From NCBI RefSeq assembly GCF_001895045.1, contig NZ_BDAM01000001.1, positions 186,001-250,000 on the forward strand: a DNA stretch of 64,000 bases, written 5' to 3'. Position 1 is the stretch's first letter; each line of letters starts with the position of its first letter. The notes below the pieces were generated by a model that ran no database searches, was not told where the DNA came from, and was given only the letters and a program-made list of their open reading frames with translations. Source of the DNA: Rhodococcus coprophilus NBRC 100603. GTDB lineage: Bacteria; Actinomycetota; Actinomycetes; Mycobacteriales; Mycobacteriaceae. Of the stretch, positions 19,298-28,704 are shown piece after piece. The translations under genes were made by a program, and so were the position numbers.

Positions 19298-20197
19298 ATG
19301 ACCCGAGGTCTACAGGGCAAGCGCGTCGCAATCACCGGTGGCGCACGCGGAATCGGCCGCTCCACCGCGGAGGCGCTTCTCCGCGCCGGTGCCCAGGTCG
19401 TCATCGGTGACATCGACACCGCCCTGGTCGAGAAGACGGCCGCCGAGCTGACTGCGCGATCCGGATCGACCGTTCTCGGGCTGCCGCTCGACGTGACCGA
19501 CCGCGGCTCGTTCGAACAGTTCCTCGATCTCGCCGCGATCGAACTCGGCGGACTCGACGTCCTGGTCAACAACGCCGGCATCATGCCCACCGGGCGGTTT
19601 CTCGACGAGACGGACGCGGTGACCGATCGTCAGATCGACATCAACGTGCGCGGCGTGATCATCGGGTCCAAACTGGCGGCCGCGCGCTTCACCGAGCAGG
19701 GGCACGGTCACATCGTCAACCTCGGGTCCGTCGTCGGTGTCGAGGGCGCACCCGGGATCGCCGTGTACTCGGCCACCAAGCACGCGGTGATCGGCCTGGG
19801 CTCGGTGCTGCGGCAGGAACTCGCGGGCTCCGGTGTGACGGTCTCGACCATCGCTCCGGGATTCGTCCGCACCGAACTGATTGCGGGCATCAAGCCCAAC
19901 GCGCTTATCCAGCGCGTCGGGATGGTCGGCCCCGAGGACGTCGCGCAAGCGATCACCGCGGTGATCGGCTCGGGACGGCCGGGTCTTCGTTTTGTGCCCC
20001 GCACCGCCGGGGCCATCATCGCAGTGTTGCGTCTGATGCCCGAGGCAGCCCGCCACCGGGTCTCCGGAATCTTCGGACTGCAGTCCGTGGTTCTCGAGTC
20101 GGACGAGACCGCACGGGCCGCCTACCGGAATCGCACCGAGTCCTCCCCCGCACCCGCACCCGTGACGGACGACGAGTCGCGCCGCCAGATGAGCTGA
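19298..20197 (+). CDS. Short-chain dehydrogenase/reductase (SDR)
   Basis: 299-residue classical SDR, NAD(P)-dependent oxidoreductase. It has the cofactor-binding TGGARGIG at 13-20, NNAG at 91-94, the catalytic Ser144, Tyr157 and Lys161 (YSATK) and the PGFVRTEL segment. A C-terminal extension (about 235-299) with LRLMPEAARHRVSGIFGL is typical of the mycobacterial Rv3085/SadH-like subgroup linked to lipid or alcohol metabolism. AAGGA lies eight bases before the ATG. The divergent AraC-type regulator probably controls it. Confidence 0.9.
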   Translation: MTRGLQGKRVAITGGARGIGRSTAEALLRAGAQVVIGDIDTALVEKTAAELTARSGSTVLGLPLDVTDRGSFEQFLDLAAIELGGLDVLVNNAGIMPTGRFLDETDAVTDRQIDINVRGVIIGSKLAAARFTEQGHGHIVNLGSVVGVEGAPGIAVYSATKHAVIGLGSVLRQELAGSGVTVSTIAPGFVRTELIAGIKPNALIQRVGMVGPEDVAQAITAVIGSGRPGLRFVPRTAGAIIAVLRLMPEAARHRVSGIFGLQSVVLESDETARAAYRNRTESSPAPAPVTDDESRRQMS

Positions 20198-20221
20198 TCG
20201 CGAGGCGTTGCCGGCCGCGAG

Positions 20222-20683
20222 TCAGTTCGCGGTCGGCAACGCGCGCAGCGACGTCACGGTGGAGTCGAGCGCCCGCGCTGCTTCGGCGCCCTTCGTCACG
20301 AAGTGCCGGGTGTAGTACGCCACGTGCTCGTCGTGCTCGTGGAAGTGGTGGGGAGTGAGCACCACGGAGAACACCGGGACGTCGGTGTCGAGCTGGACGC
20401 GCATCAAACCGTCGATGACCGCGGTTGCAACGAAGTCGTGCCGATAGATGCCGCCGTCGACCACGAGCCCTGCGGCCACGATCCCGGCATACCGGCCGGT
20501 GCGGGCGAGGCGGGCCGCGTGCAGCGGAATCTCGAATGCTCCGGGCACTTCGAAGAAGTCGACGGCGTCTGCAGACCATCCGAGCGAGGTGATCTCGTCG
20601 GTGAACCCGGCCTTCGCCTGGTCGACGATGTTGCGATGCCATGTGGCCTGGATGAACGCGATCCGGCCGACGCTGTCAGTCAT
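20222..20683 (-). CDS. ribH: 6,7-dimethyl-8-ribityllumazine synthase, RibH2 type
   Basis: Penultimate enzyme of riboflavin synthesis. The 153 residues show the family segments FIQATWH (about 10-16), the EVPGAFEIPLHAARLA strand-helix, and TPHHFHEHDEH around the catalytic His (about 88-98). The VLTPHHFHE wording, in place of the usual GVLTTDT, is that of type II (Brucella RibH2-like) synthases. It stands alone without other rib genes, so a second, canonical ribH is likely elsewhere. The ATG at 20681-20683 (MTDSVGRIAF) is chosen over an upstream start because the conserved first strand begins six residues later. Confidence 0.88.
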   Translation of the reverse strand: MTDSVGRIAFIQATWHRNIVDQAKAGFTDEITSLGWSADAVDFFEVPGAFEIPLHAARLARTGRYAGIVAAGLVVDGGIYRHDFVATAVIDGLMRVQLDTDVPVFSVVLTPHHFHEHDEHVAYYTRHFVTKGAEAARALDSTVTSLRALPTAN

Positions 20684-20789
20684 GAGAACGACGCTAGCGC
20701 ATGGATCCTGGGCTTTGTGCGAGGGCACCGCGTTTGCGGTTCTTGTTCCACTCTCGGTAAAAGGGCTTTTCCGTCGGGTACAGAGTGAC

Positions 20790-20795
20790 TAGTGT
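20790..20795 (+). promoter_or_regulatory. -10 box TAGTGT deciding the start of the AbiEi-like gene
   Basis: TAGTGT is followed by seven bases and the GTG at 20803. An earlier in-frame GTG (20785) lies upstream of this box and would not be on a leaderless transcript. This spacing decided the start chosen. Confidence 0.4.
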
Positions 20796-20802
20796 GGTGG
20801 AT

Positions 20803-21879
20803 GTGACACAACAGGACACCCTGGCCGTAGCCGAGAACTCGGCGGGGCCCCGGCCCGAACGCCACATCGACATCTACCGCCGTGCGGCCGCCGGGCTCGA
20901 AGCGTGCCTGCCTCTCGGCTGGAGTCTGAGCGCCGATCGGCCCCGCTCCCCCGAAGCACCCAGGCGACTCCTCGTCACCGCACCCGACGGTGAATCGGTG
21001 TCGTTCGCCGTCATCCCGTCGCGCGGGGTCCTCAGCGGCGACGTCGCGCGCATCACGGCCGAACTGTCCGAATCGGACCGCGGGTTCGTCTGCGCCCACT
21101 ACCTGTCCGATCCGGTGCGCCGGCAACTCGACCAGCACGGGATCTCCTATGCGGACGCCACCGGCAACCTCGCGCTCGTGGCGACACGCCCGGCGATCTG
21201 GGTGCGCAACCGCGGCGCCGATGCCGATCCGTGGCGCGGTCCGGGCAGGCCTTCCGGTGTGCTCACCGGTGAGCCGTCCGACCGTGTGGTACGCGCCCTG
21301 GCGGATCACACCGGTGAGATCACCGTTCCGGAACTGATCAAGCTGTCGGGAGCGTCCACCGGTGCCACCTATCGTGTCGTCGAAGTGCTCGTCGAGCGCG
21401 AACTCATCCGGCGTATCCCCCGCGGCGCGATCACCGAGGTGCGGTGGGAACCGATGTTGCGCGCGTGGGCCGCGGATCGAAAAGTCTGCGCCGTGCGCCG
21501 TTTCGCCGCGCCGGACGGCGTGGCCGCGATCCGGGAGCGACTCGCCGAGCACATCGACATCCCGTACGCGCTCACCGGTGTCGGAGCGACCGACTACGCA
21601 CAACCGGCCGTCGTCGAGGTCTACGCCGACGATCCGGACGAGTTCGCGTCGGCTCTCGGGTTACGTCCCGTCGAGCGCGGCGGAGACGTGGTCGTGGCGA
21701 TCCCCTGGTCCCCCGTCGTGTTCGATCGGATGGACCGGCACGGGGGTTTGCGGCGTGTCGCGCCGTCCCACGTCTACGCCGACCTGCTGTCGGGGCCCTT
21801 CCGCAACGCCGACGCGGCGGAACACCTGGTCACGCAGCTGACGGCGGACGACGCGCGGTGGCGGCGCCCGGTCCGCTGA
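20803..21879 (+). CDS. AbiEi-like winged-helix protein, no partner nearby
   Basis: 358 residues. The first part (about 10-140) has an alpha/beta domain ending in HYLSDPVRRQLDQHGISYADATGNLALVA and the hinge GPGRPSGVLTGEPSDRVVRAL. The middle (about 150-220) is a winged helix (ITVPELIKLSGASTGATYRVVEVLVERELI). The C-terminal part (about 225-358) resembles a nucleotidyltransferase-like domain (PYALTGVGATDY, EVYADDPDEFASALGLRPV). From memory this is the actinobacterial family annotated as type IV antitoxin AbiEi-like. No AbiEii toxin lies next to it, so a plain regulatory role is possible. It lies upstream of otsB on the same strand with a 142-base gap. Confidence 0.6.
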   Translation: MTQQDTLAVAENSAGPRPERHIDIYRRAAAGLEACLPLGWSLSADRPRSPEAPRRLLVTAPDGESVSFAVIPSRGVLSGDVARITAELSESDRGFVCAHYLSDPVRRQLDQHGISYADATGNLALVATRPAIWVRNRGADADPWRGPGRPSGVLTGEPSDRVVRALADHTGEITVPELIKLSGASTGATYRVVEVLVERELIRRIPRGAITEVRWEPMLRAWAADRKVCAVRRFAAPDGVAAIRERLAEHIDIPYALTGVGATDYAQPAVVEVYADDPDEFASALGLRPVERGGDVVVAIPWSPVVFDRMDRHGGLRRVAPSHVYADLLSGPFRNADAAEHLVTQLTADDARWRRPVR

Positions 21880-22021
21880 CGACGGAAGGTACGTCTTCCA
21901 TCGCCTCCGGGCGCATGTCCCCGGGGTGTACGGTTTCGGTGTATGTGTTCTCCTCGCGGGCAGGTAGCGCACGGAGTCCGGAACGACCGGTGAGGAACCC
22001 GACGGCAGGAGGTCCGGCCAC

Positions 22022-22837
22022 ATGGAAACGGCGTCGACCGTGGGCGATCTGGCCCCGGCACTCGGATCGGAAGCACTGCGGCAGCGGCTGGAGGGTCGCC
22101 GGCCGGCCGTCTTCCTGGATTACGACGGTGTGCTCACGCCGATCGTTCCTCGCCCCGAGGACGCGGTGTGGTCCGACAGCATGCGCCGCACGGTGATTTC
22201 GCTCGCCGAGCGGTGTTCGGTCTGCATCGTCACCGGCCGGGACCGCCAGGTGGTGCAGCAGTTGATGGGTGTCGACTCGCTGACCGTCGCCGGCAGCCAC
22301 GGATTCGACATCTGGAGTCCCGGTCAGGGGCAGGTCGTGCACGAAGCGCTCACCGACTTCACCGATCTGATCGCGGAGACCACCGCGACGCTGCGGGAGC
22401 GACTTCGTGGTCTCGAGGGCGTGACCATCGAAGCCAAGCACGCGTCGGTCGCGGTGCACTACCGGCAGGCCACACCCGAGACCCGCACCCGGGTCGACGA
22501 GGTCATCGACGATCTGCGCGACCGCAACCGCGATCGGCTCACGCTGGTCCCTGGAAAGATGGTGTACGAGTTCACCCCGGCGATCGACTGGAACAAGGGC
22601 AAGGCCGTACTCCACCTCATCGACGTCCTCGGGCTGACGTCCGACGACATCGTGCCGCTCTACCTGGGCGACGACATCACCGACGAAAGCGCCTTCCGCG
22701 CGTTGCGCGGCAAAGGGATCGGCATCCTCGTCGGCCGCCCCGACGACCCGGAGATGGCGGGCCGCACCACCGCGGCCGAGTTCGTGCTCGGTTCCGTGGA
22801 CGACGTCGAAAGGTTCCTGTCGAACCTGGCCCGCTGA
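22022..22837 (+). CDS. otsB: Trehalose-6-phosphate phosphatase OtsB
   Basis: HAD phosphatase releasing trehalose from trehalose-6-phosphate. The 271 residues have motif I FLDYDGVLTP (Asp33, Asp35), motif II IVTGRD, the substrate-cap segment with YEFTPAIDWNKGKAV (motif III Lys), and motif IV LGDDITDESAF (about 216-225). All catalytic positions are intact. It has an AGGAGG Shine-Dalgarno upstream of the ATG. It is followed 35 bases later by a GH65 glycoside phosphorylase and then a beta-phosphoglucomutase-like gene, so the cluster handles alpha-glucosyl disaccharides. OtsA is not in the window. Confidence 0.95.
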   Translation: METASTVGDLAPALGSEALRQRLEGRRPAVFLDYDGVLTPIVPRPEDAVWSDSMRRTVISLAERCSVCIVTGRDRQVVQQLMGVDSLTVAGSHGFDIWSPGQGQVVHEALTDFTDLIAETTATLRERLRGLEGVTIEAKHASVAVHYRQATPETRTRVDEVIDDLRDRNRDRLTLVPGKMVYEFTPAIDWNKGKAVLHLIDVLGLTSDDIVPLYLGDDITDESAFRALRGKGIGILVGRPDDPEMAGRTTAAEFVLGSVDDVERFLSNLAR

Positions 22838-22872
22838 TCCGTCGACCACCGCTACTCGCCCTGGAGGTAAGC

Positions 22873-25317
22873 GTGTCCGACCCGGAGTTCACCCTCGAAT
22901 ACACCAACTTCGTTCCGGACGAGGAGGGCCTCCGCGAGGCGATGACCTCCACCGGCAACGGATATTTCTGTACCCGGGGTACGGCGGAGTGGGAGGACAT
23001 GGGGGAAGTCCATTACCCCGGCACCTACTCCCACGGGTGCTACAACCGCGAGACCACGATCATGGGCGGGCGTCCTGTGCTCAACGAGGATCTGGTCAAC
23101 CTGCCCAACTGGCTGGTGCTGAAACTGCGCATCGAAGGCGAGGACGCGGTCCGGCTGTCGAACGTCGAGATCCTGTCGTACCGGCACATCTACGACATCC
23201 GCACCGCGACGATCATGCGGAAGATCCGGTTCCGGGACCGGAAGGGCCGCGAAACGACGCTGCACAGCCGCCGATTCGTGAGCATGGCCCACCGGCACCA
23301 GGCCGGGCTGTCCTGGACCATCACCCCCGAGAACTGGTCCGGACGCATCGAATTGGTATCCGCGCTCGACGGGCGCATGACCAATCGCGCGGTCGCGCGG
23401 TACCGCGAACTCGAAGGCCGTCACCTCGATCCCGTCTCACCCCGAACCTTCAGCGCCGACACGATCGCGTTGAAAGTGCAGACACGCCAGTCCGATATCT
23501 ACATCGCCCAGGCGGCCCGCACGCAAGTCTTCTACGAAGGTGAGCAGGACTGTCTCGACGTCGAACGCGACCTGTACCAGATGGAGGACTACATCCAGCA
23601 GGTCCTCGCCTTCGACGTCACCCAGGGCACGCCCGTGCGGGTCGAGAAACTCGTCTCGATGTTCACCGCCCGCGACGACGCGATCACCGAACCGCTCGCG
23701 GCAGCAGGACGTCACGTGGTGCGCTATCCGGGCTTCGACGAGGCGTACGCCGAACACGAAGCCGCATGGGACGAGTTGTGGGACATCTGCGACATCCGGG
23801 TGCCCAAGGAACCACGGGTCCAGATGCTGCTCCGCCTGCACGTCGCGCATGTGCTCCAGGTGTGTTCGCGGCACACCGCGCGGCACGACGCGGGCGTTCC
23901 GGCCCGAGGGCTCAACGGCGAGGCGTATCGCGGGCACGTGTTCTGGGACGAGTTGTACGTCTATCCGTTCCTGGATCTGCGGATGCCCGACGTGACCCGG
24001 GGCCTGATCGGCTACCGGTACCGCCGGTTGGTCGAGGCGCAGGCCGCAGCGCACGAGGCGGGATACGACGGGGCGATGTTCCCCTGGCAGAGCGGTAGCG
24101 ACGGCACGGAGGAAACCCAGACCGTTCACCTCAATCCCCTGTCGGGACAATGGGATCCGGATCTGAGCCGCAATCAGCGCCACGTCAGTGCAGCCATCTT
24201 CTACAACGTGTGGCGGTACTACCAGGCGACGGACGACTTCGATTTCCTCGCCGATTTCGGCGCCGAACTGATGCTCGAGATCGCACGGTTCTGGGCCTCG
24301 ATCGCCCGCTACAACCCCGACCGCGACCGCTACGAGATCCACGGCGTCATGGGCCCGGACGAATTCCACGAACGGTATCCCGGCGTCGAGGCAGCGGGAC
24401 TCGACAACAACGCCTACACCAACGTCATGGTCGCGTGGATCGCCGGCAAGGCGCTCGACGTGCTCGAGCAACTGTCCGCGAGCCGGCAGACGGCGCTGCG
24501 CGCCCGCCTGCGCGTGACCGACGACGAGCTCGAGACGTGGTCGCAGATGACCACCAAGATGTTCGTCCCGTTCCACGACGGGGTGATCAGCCAGTTCGAG
24601 GGCTATGAAGACCTCGAGGAGATCGACTGGGACCACTACCGCAGCAAGTACGGCAACATTCAGCGGATGGACCGCATCCTGCGGGCGGAGGGCAAGGACC
24701 CGAACCGGTACAAGGTCTCCAAGCAGGCCGACGCGGTGATGCTGTTCTTCCTGTTCGACTTCAACGAGCTGCAACCCTTGTTCGCGCGACTCGGCTACGA
24801 CATCGATCGCCCCATGGCCGTGCGGACGGTCGAATACTACGACCAGCGGACCTCACACGGGTCGACGTTGAGCTTCCTCACCTACGCCGGTGTGCTGGCG
24901 GCGTTCGATCCGGAGTCGTCGTGGGAGCGTTTCATGGTCGCGCTCGAGAGCGACGTGAGTGACCTGCAGGGTGGCACCACCAAAGAAGGCATCCACATGG
25001 GGGTGATGGCCGGAACGCTCGACCTCGTGCAGCGCTATTACGTCGGCGCCCGCATCTACGGCGGCGCGCTGATGTTCCGTCCCCGCCTCATGGAGCGGCT
25101 CGACGGGGTGGCGTTCTCGATGCGGTATCGCGGTACTCCCCTGCGCGTGCGCATCGCGGGCGACCAGTTGACCGTGCGCGCCGAGGCCGAAGGTTTCCGG
25201 GTGCCGGTGCGGGTGGGCGTCGCCGGCAACATCGTCGAACTCGGGGCGGGTGCGTCACACGTGTTCCATATTCCGCCGCTGCCGGTGGAACCGGACCGGC
25301 ACGAGCTACCGGCCTGA
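22873..25317 (+). CDS. GH65 glycoside phosphorylase (maltose/trehalose/kojibiose type)
   Basis: 814-residue family 65 enzyme. These split an alpha-glucosidic disaccharide with phosphate, giving beta-glucose-1-phosphate. The N-terminal beta-sandwich (about 1-260) starts with LREAMTSTGNGYFCTRGTAE, and the (alpha/alpha)6 barrel (about 310-720) contains the catalytic acid Glu497 in HGVMGPDEFHE. The HGSTLS phosphate-binding segment is near 665, and a small beta domain ends the protein. The GTG at 22873 follows CTGGAGG. The next gene encodes a beta-phosphoglucomutase-like HAD, which would convert the product to glucose-6-phosphate. The pair corresponds to M. tuberculosis Rv3401/Rv3400. Which disaccharide is used cannot be told. 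Confidence 0.93.
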   Translation: MSDPEFTLEYTNFVPDEEGLREAMTSTGNGYFCTRGTAEWEDMGEVHYPGTYSHGCYNRETTIMGGRPVLNEDLVNLPNWLVLKLRIEGEDAVRLSNVEILSYRHIYDIRTATIMRKIRFRDRKGRETTLHSRRFVSMAHRHQAGLSWTITPENWSGRIELVSALDGRMTNRAVARYRELEGRHLDPVSPRTFSADTIALKVQTRQSDIYIAQAARTQVFYEGEQDCLDVERDLYQMEDYIQQVLAFDVTQGTPVRVEKLVSMFTARDDAITEPLAAAGRHVVRYPGFDEAYAEHEAAWDELWDICDIRVPKEPRVQMLLRLHVAHVLQVCSRHTARHDAGVPARGLNGEAYRGHVFWDELYVYPFLDLRMPDVTRGLIGYRYRRLVEAQAAAHEAGYDGAMFPWQSGSDGTEETQTVHLNPLSGQWDPDLSRNQRHVSAAIFYNVWRYYQATDDFDFLADFGAELMLEIARFWASIARYNPDRDRYEIHGVMGPDEFHERYPGVEAAGLDNNAYTNVMVAWIAGKALDVLEQLSASRQTALRARLRVTDDELETWSQMTTKMFVPFHDGVISQFEGYEDLEEIDWDHYRSKYGNIQRMDRILRAEGKDPNRYKVSKQADAVMLFFLFDFNELQPLFARLGYDIDRPMAVRTVEYYDQRTSHGSTLSFLTYAGVLAAFDPESSWERFMVALESDVSDLQGGTTKEGIHMGVMAGTLDLVQRYYVGARIYGGALMFRPRLMERLDGVAFSMRYRGTPLRVRIAGDQLTVRAEAEGFRVPVRVGVAGNIVELGAGASHVFHIPPLPVEPDRHELPA

Positions 25318-25336
25318 CCCGACGACGGGAGCGACG

Positions 25337-26143
25337 ATGACCGAGCACGTACTCCGCGGTGCGATCTTCGATGTCGACGGGGTACTCGTCGACTCGCCAC
25401 ACGAGCATGCGTGGCGTGAAAGCCTGCGCGAGCTGATGCTCGGAGACTGGGCGCCGATCCGCGACCGCAGTACATGGTCTGAGGACGCGTTCACGCCCGC
25501 CGTCTACCAGGAGGTGATGTCGGGTCGGCCGCGTTTCGAGGGGGCCGGGGCCGCGTTGCGGTACTTCGGACTTCCGGACGACGACGAACACCTCCACACC
25601 TACGCGGACCGCAAGCAGGACCTGCTGATCCGCTTGATCGACGAGGGCAGGTTCCGGGCTTTCCCGGACGCACTGCGCTTCGTGCTCGCGCTGCGTGCCG
25701 CGGGTGTCCCGATCGCTGCGGCGTCGTCGTCGAAGAACGCGTTCCGTTTTCTGCGCGCGGTTCGGATGGATGTTTTCGCACGGAACGAAGGACTCGACAC
25801 CGCCTCGGTCGCTGAGGGCAGCACGCTGAGCGACATGTTCGACGCGGATCTCTCGGGCCGCGACTTCGCCCGCGGGAAGCCGGATCCCGAGATCTTTCTG
25901 ACGGCTGCAGCCGAACTCGATGCCTCTGCGGAGGACTGCGTGGTCGTCGAGGACGCGGTCAGCGGGATCGAAGCCGCCGTCGCCGGAGGCATGCTCTCGA
26001 TCGGGATCGCACGTGCCGACGACGAGCGAGGGCTTGCCGAGGCCGGCGCCGACCTCGTCGTCACCTCTCTCGACCAGGTCGATGTCGACCGGCTGGTCCG
26101 GGGTGAGCCGGTGCTGCGCCGCCCGGAAAGCGATCTCGCCTGA
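25337..26143 (+). CDS. Beta-phosphoglucomutase-like HAD protein
   Basis: 268 residues. Motif I IFDVDGVLVDSPHEHAW has nucleophile Asp12 and general acid/base Asp14, with a helical cap (about 22-115). The Ser motif lies in AAASSSKNA, Lys in GKPDPEIFL, and the acidic motif is VVVEDAVSGIEAAVAGG. The DVDG form (Val between the aspartates) is typical of beta-PGMs. It is longer than classic beta-PGM (about 220) but matches Rv3400. It probably isomerises beta-glucose-1-phosphate made by the upstream GH65 enzyme (19-base gap). The ATG at 25337 follows a GACGGGAG sequence. Confidence 0.9.
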   Translation: MTEHVLRGAIFDVDGVLVDSPHEHAWRESLRELMLGDWAPIRDRSTWSEDAFTPAVYQEVMSGRPRFEGAGAALRYFGLPDDDEHLHTYADRKQDLLIRLIDEGRFRAFPDALRFVLALRAAGVPIAAASSSKNAFRFLRAVRMDVFARNEGLDTASVAEGSTLSDMFDADLSGRDFARGKPDPEIFLTAAAELDASAEDCVVVEDAVSGIEAAVAGGMLSIGIARADDERGLAEAGADLVVTSLDQVDVDRLVRGEPVLRRPESDLA

Positions 26144-26172
26144 ACCAACCGGCCTTCCGGGCGTGATCCCTC

Positions 26173-28593
26173 TCAGGACGAGGTGGTCACCGTCTCGGGT
26201 CCGCGCCACTGCCACTGCGTGATCTCCGGCATGTCCTCACCGTGGATACGGATGTAGCGGTGATGCTCGGCGAGGGTGTCGAGCAGGTGTTCGCGGGCAT
26301 GAGCGCCGATGGGCCGGAGCCGTTCGACCCGGTCGATGACGTCCTTCGCGAGGTGGAATCGGTCGATGCGGTTGAGGACACACATGTCGAACGGCGTGGT
26401 GGTGGTGCCTTCCTCGATGTAGCCGCGCACGTGGATGTTGTCGTGGTTGGTGCGCCGGTAGGTGAGGCGGTGGATCAGCCACGGATACCCGTGGAACGCG
26501 AAGATCACCGGCTTGTCGGTGGTGAACAGGGCGTCGAAGTCCGCGGCCGGAAGACCGTGCGGATGTTCGCGGTCGTCCTGCAGTCTCATCAGATCGACAA
26601 CGTTGACGACGCGGATCTTCAGGTCGGGGAAGAACCCGAGAAGGATCTCGACGGCCGCGAGGGTCTCCTTCGTGGGCACGTCACCGGCACAGCCGAGCAC
26701 CACATCCGGTTCGGTTCCCGCGTCGGTCGACGCCCACTCCCAGATCCCGATTCCCTTGGTGCAGTGGGTGACCGCAGAATCCATGTCGAGGTACTGCAGT
26801 TCGGGTTGCTTTCCGGCGACGATCACGTTGACGTACTGGCGGCTGCGCAGACAATGATCGGCCACCGAGAGCAGGGTGTTCGCGTCCGGCGGCAGGTAGA
26901 CACGGATGACCTCGGCTTTCTTGTTGACGACATGGTCGATGAAACCGGGGTCCTGGTGGGAGAAACCGTTGTGATCCTGCCGCCACACGTGCGAAGTGAG
27001 GAGGTAGTTCAGCGACGGGATCGGCTGGCGCCACTCGATGCGGTTCGTGGTGCGCAGCCACTTCGCATGCTGGTTGAACATCGAGTCGACGACGTGGACG
27101 AAGGCCTCGTAGCAGGAGAAAAGCCCGTGCCGGCCGGTGAGCAGATACCCCTCGAGCCAGCCCTGGCACATGTGTTCGGACAGCACTTCCATCACCCGCC
27201 CGTCGGGTGCGAGACGGTCGTCGCCCGGCACGATCCGGGCGTTCCAGGTGCGGTCGGTCACTTCCAGCACTGCGTCGAGCCGGTTCGAATTGTTCTCGTC
27301 CGGCGCGAACATCCGGAACGTCGTCGGATTGCGAACCATGATGTCGCGGAGGAACTCCCCCAGCACGCGGGTGGCCTCGGCGGTGTCGGTGCCGGGACCG
27401 CCCAGCCCGACGGCGTAGTCGCGGAAATCGGGGAACACGAGATCCCGCAGGATCGCGCCGCCGTTGGCGTGCGGATTGGCGCTCATCCTCCGCGCACCTT
27501 CGGGGTGCAGGTCGCGGATCGTCGGAACGGGAGCACCGGTGTCGTCGAAGAGTTCTTCGGGCCGGTAGCTGCGCATCCATTCCTCGAGGATCTTGCGGTG
27601 CCCGGAGTCGTTGCGGGCGTTGCCGAACGGCACCTGGTGCGCGCGCCAGCTGCCTTCGATCGGGGTGCCGTCGACCTCGGCCGGGCCCGTCCAGCCCTTA
27701 GGCGACTGCAGCACGATCATCGGCCATGCCGGGCGCGCGGTGTCGCCTGTTTCCCGGGCGCGCTCCTGGATCTCGGAGATCCGGTTGAGTGCCCGGTCCA
27801 GGGCGGCGGCGAACGCCCGGTGCATCTGCGCGGGGTCGGAGCCGGCCACGACGATCGGTTCGTGTCCGTATCCGCGGAGGAGCGAGTGGAGTTCATCGTC
27901 GTCTATGCGGGCGAGGACGGTGGGGTTGGCAATCTTGTAGCCGTTCAGATGCAGAATCGGAAGCACGGCACCGTCGCGCTGCGGGTCGACGAACTTGGTG
28001 GAGTGCCAGCTCGCGGCGAGCGGCCCGGTCTCCGCTTCACCGTCCCCCACGACGGCCGCGACGATCAGGTCGGGATTGTCGAACGCCGCGCCGTATGCGT
28101 GCGCGAGCGAATATCCCAGCTCGCCGCCCTCGTGGATCGATCCGGGCGTTTCCGGGGCGACGTGGCTGGGGATACCGCCCGGGAACGAGAACTGGGTGAA
28201 CAGTCGCGCCATTCCGGCTTCGTCCTGGGAGACTTGGGGATACCGCTCGCTGTAGGTGCCTTCGAGCCATCCCGCAGCCACGGGCCCGGGGCCACCGTGG
28301 CCGGGACCCATCACGTAGACCATGTCGAGATCCCGCGCGGTGATGACCCGGTTGAGGTGCGCGTAGATGAAGTTCAGGCCGGGTGTGGTGCCCCAGTGCC
28401 CCAGCAGTCGCGGTTTGATGTGCTCGGGCCGCAGCGGTTCCCGCAGCAGTGGATTGTCCATCAGGTAGATCTGGCCCACGGAAAGGTAATTCGCCGCGCG
28501 CCACCATGCGTCGAGGTCGTGGAACTCGGAGTCGACCGGAACTGCCGGCTCGCTGCTCGCCGCTGTACGTGACCCTGCTGTACGTGACTGCAT
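26173..28593 (-). CDS. xfp: Phosphoketolase (xylulose-5-phosphate/fructose-6-phosphate)
   Basis: 806-residue thiamine-diphosphate enzyme that splits xylulose-5-P and/or fructose-6-P with phosphate to acetyl-phosphate plus glyceraldehyde-3-P or erythrose-4-P. The N-terminal phosphoketolase signature [15 protein letters not shown] is at 155-169, the ThDP/Mg motif GDGEAETG at 183-190, the QSPKGWTGP loop at about 297, and the C-terminal domain ends with the usual WRGPETV-like tail. It is convergent with the GH65/beta-PGM run. The first codons contain a 12-bp direct repeat. No acetate kinase or phosphotransacetylase gene lies beside it. Confidence 0.95.
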   Translation of the reverse strand: MQSRTAGSRTAASSEPAVPVDSEFHDLDAWWRAANYLSVGQIYLMDNPLLREPLRPEHIKPRLLGHWGTTPGLNFIYAHLNRVITARDLDMVYVMGPGHGGPGPVAAGWLEGTYSERYPQVSQDEAGMARLFTQFSFPGGIPSHVAPETPGSIHEGGELGYSLAHAYGAAFDNPDLIVAAVVGDGEAETGPLAASWHSTKFVDPQRDGAVLPILHLNGYKIANPTVLARIDDDELHSLLRGYGHEPIVVAGSDPAQMHRAFAAALDRALNRISEIQERARETGDTARPAWPMIVLQSPKGWTGPAEVDGTPIEGSWRAHQVPFGNARNDSGHRKILEEWMRSYRPEELFDDTGAPVPTIRDLHPEGARRMSANPHANGGAILRDLVFPDFRDYAVGLGGPGTDTAEATRVLGEFLRDIMVRNPTTFRMFAPDENNSNRLDAVLEVTDRTWNARIVPGDDRLAPDGRVMEVLSEHMCQGWLEGYLLTGRHGLFSCYEAFVHVVDSMFNQHAKWLRTTNRIEWRQPIPSLNYLLTSHVWRQDHNGFSHQDPGFIDHVVNKKAEVIRVYLPPDANTLLSVADHCLRSRQYVNVIVAGKQPELQYLDMDSAVTHCTKGIGIWEWASTDAGTEPDVVLGCAGDVPTKETLAAVEILLGFFPDLKIRVVNVVDLMRLQDDREHPHGLPAADFDALFTTDKPVIFAFHGYPWLIHRLTYRRTNHDNIHVRGYIEEGTTTTPFDMCVLNRIDRFHLAKDVIDRVERLRPIGAHAREHLLDTLAEHHRYIRIHGEDMPEITQWQWRGPETVTTSS
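28562..28588. repeat. 12-bp direct repeat at the start of xfp
   Basis: GCTGTACGTGAC occurs at 28562-28573 and again at 28577-28588 (period 15 bases), inside codons 2-10 of the phosphoketolase gene, where it encodes a repeated [10 protein letters not shown]. The period is a multiple of three, so it looks like a small in-frame duplication. Confidence 0.6.
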
Positions 28594-28704
28594 TGCTCTC
28601 CTCGGTCGCCCGGCGGCAGGTCGGTCGTGCCCGGACCGGGTACCCGCCGGGCGCGCGCCTCACGCATGGGTGCGACGCGCCACCGGAGGCCGTGCACCGC
28701 CGAG

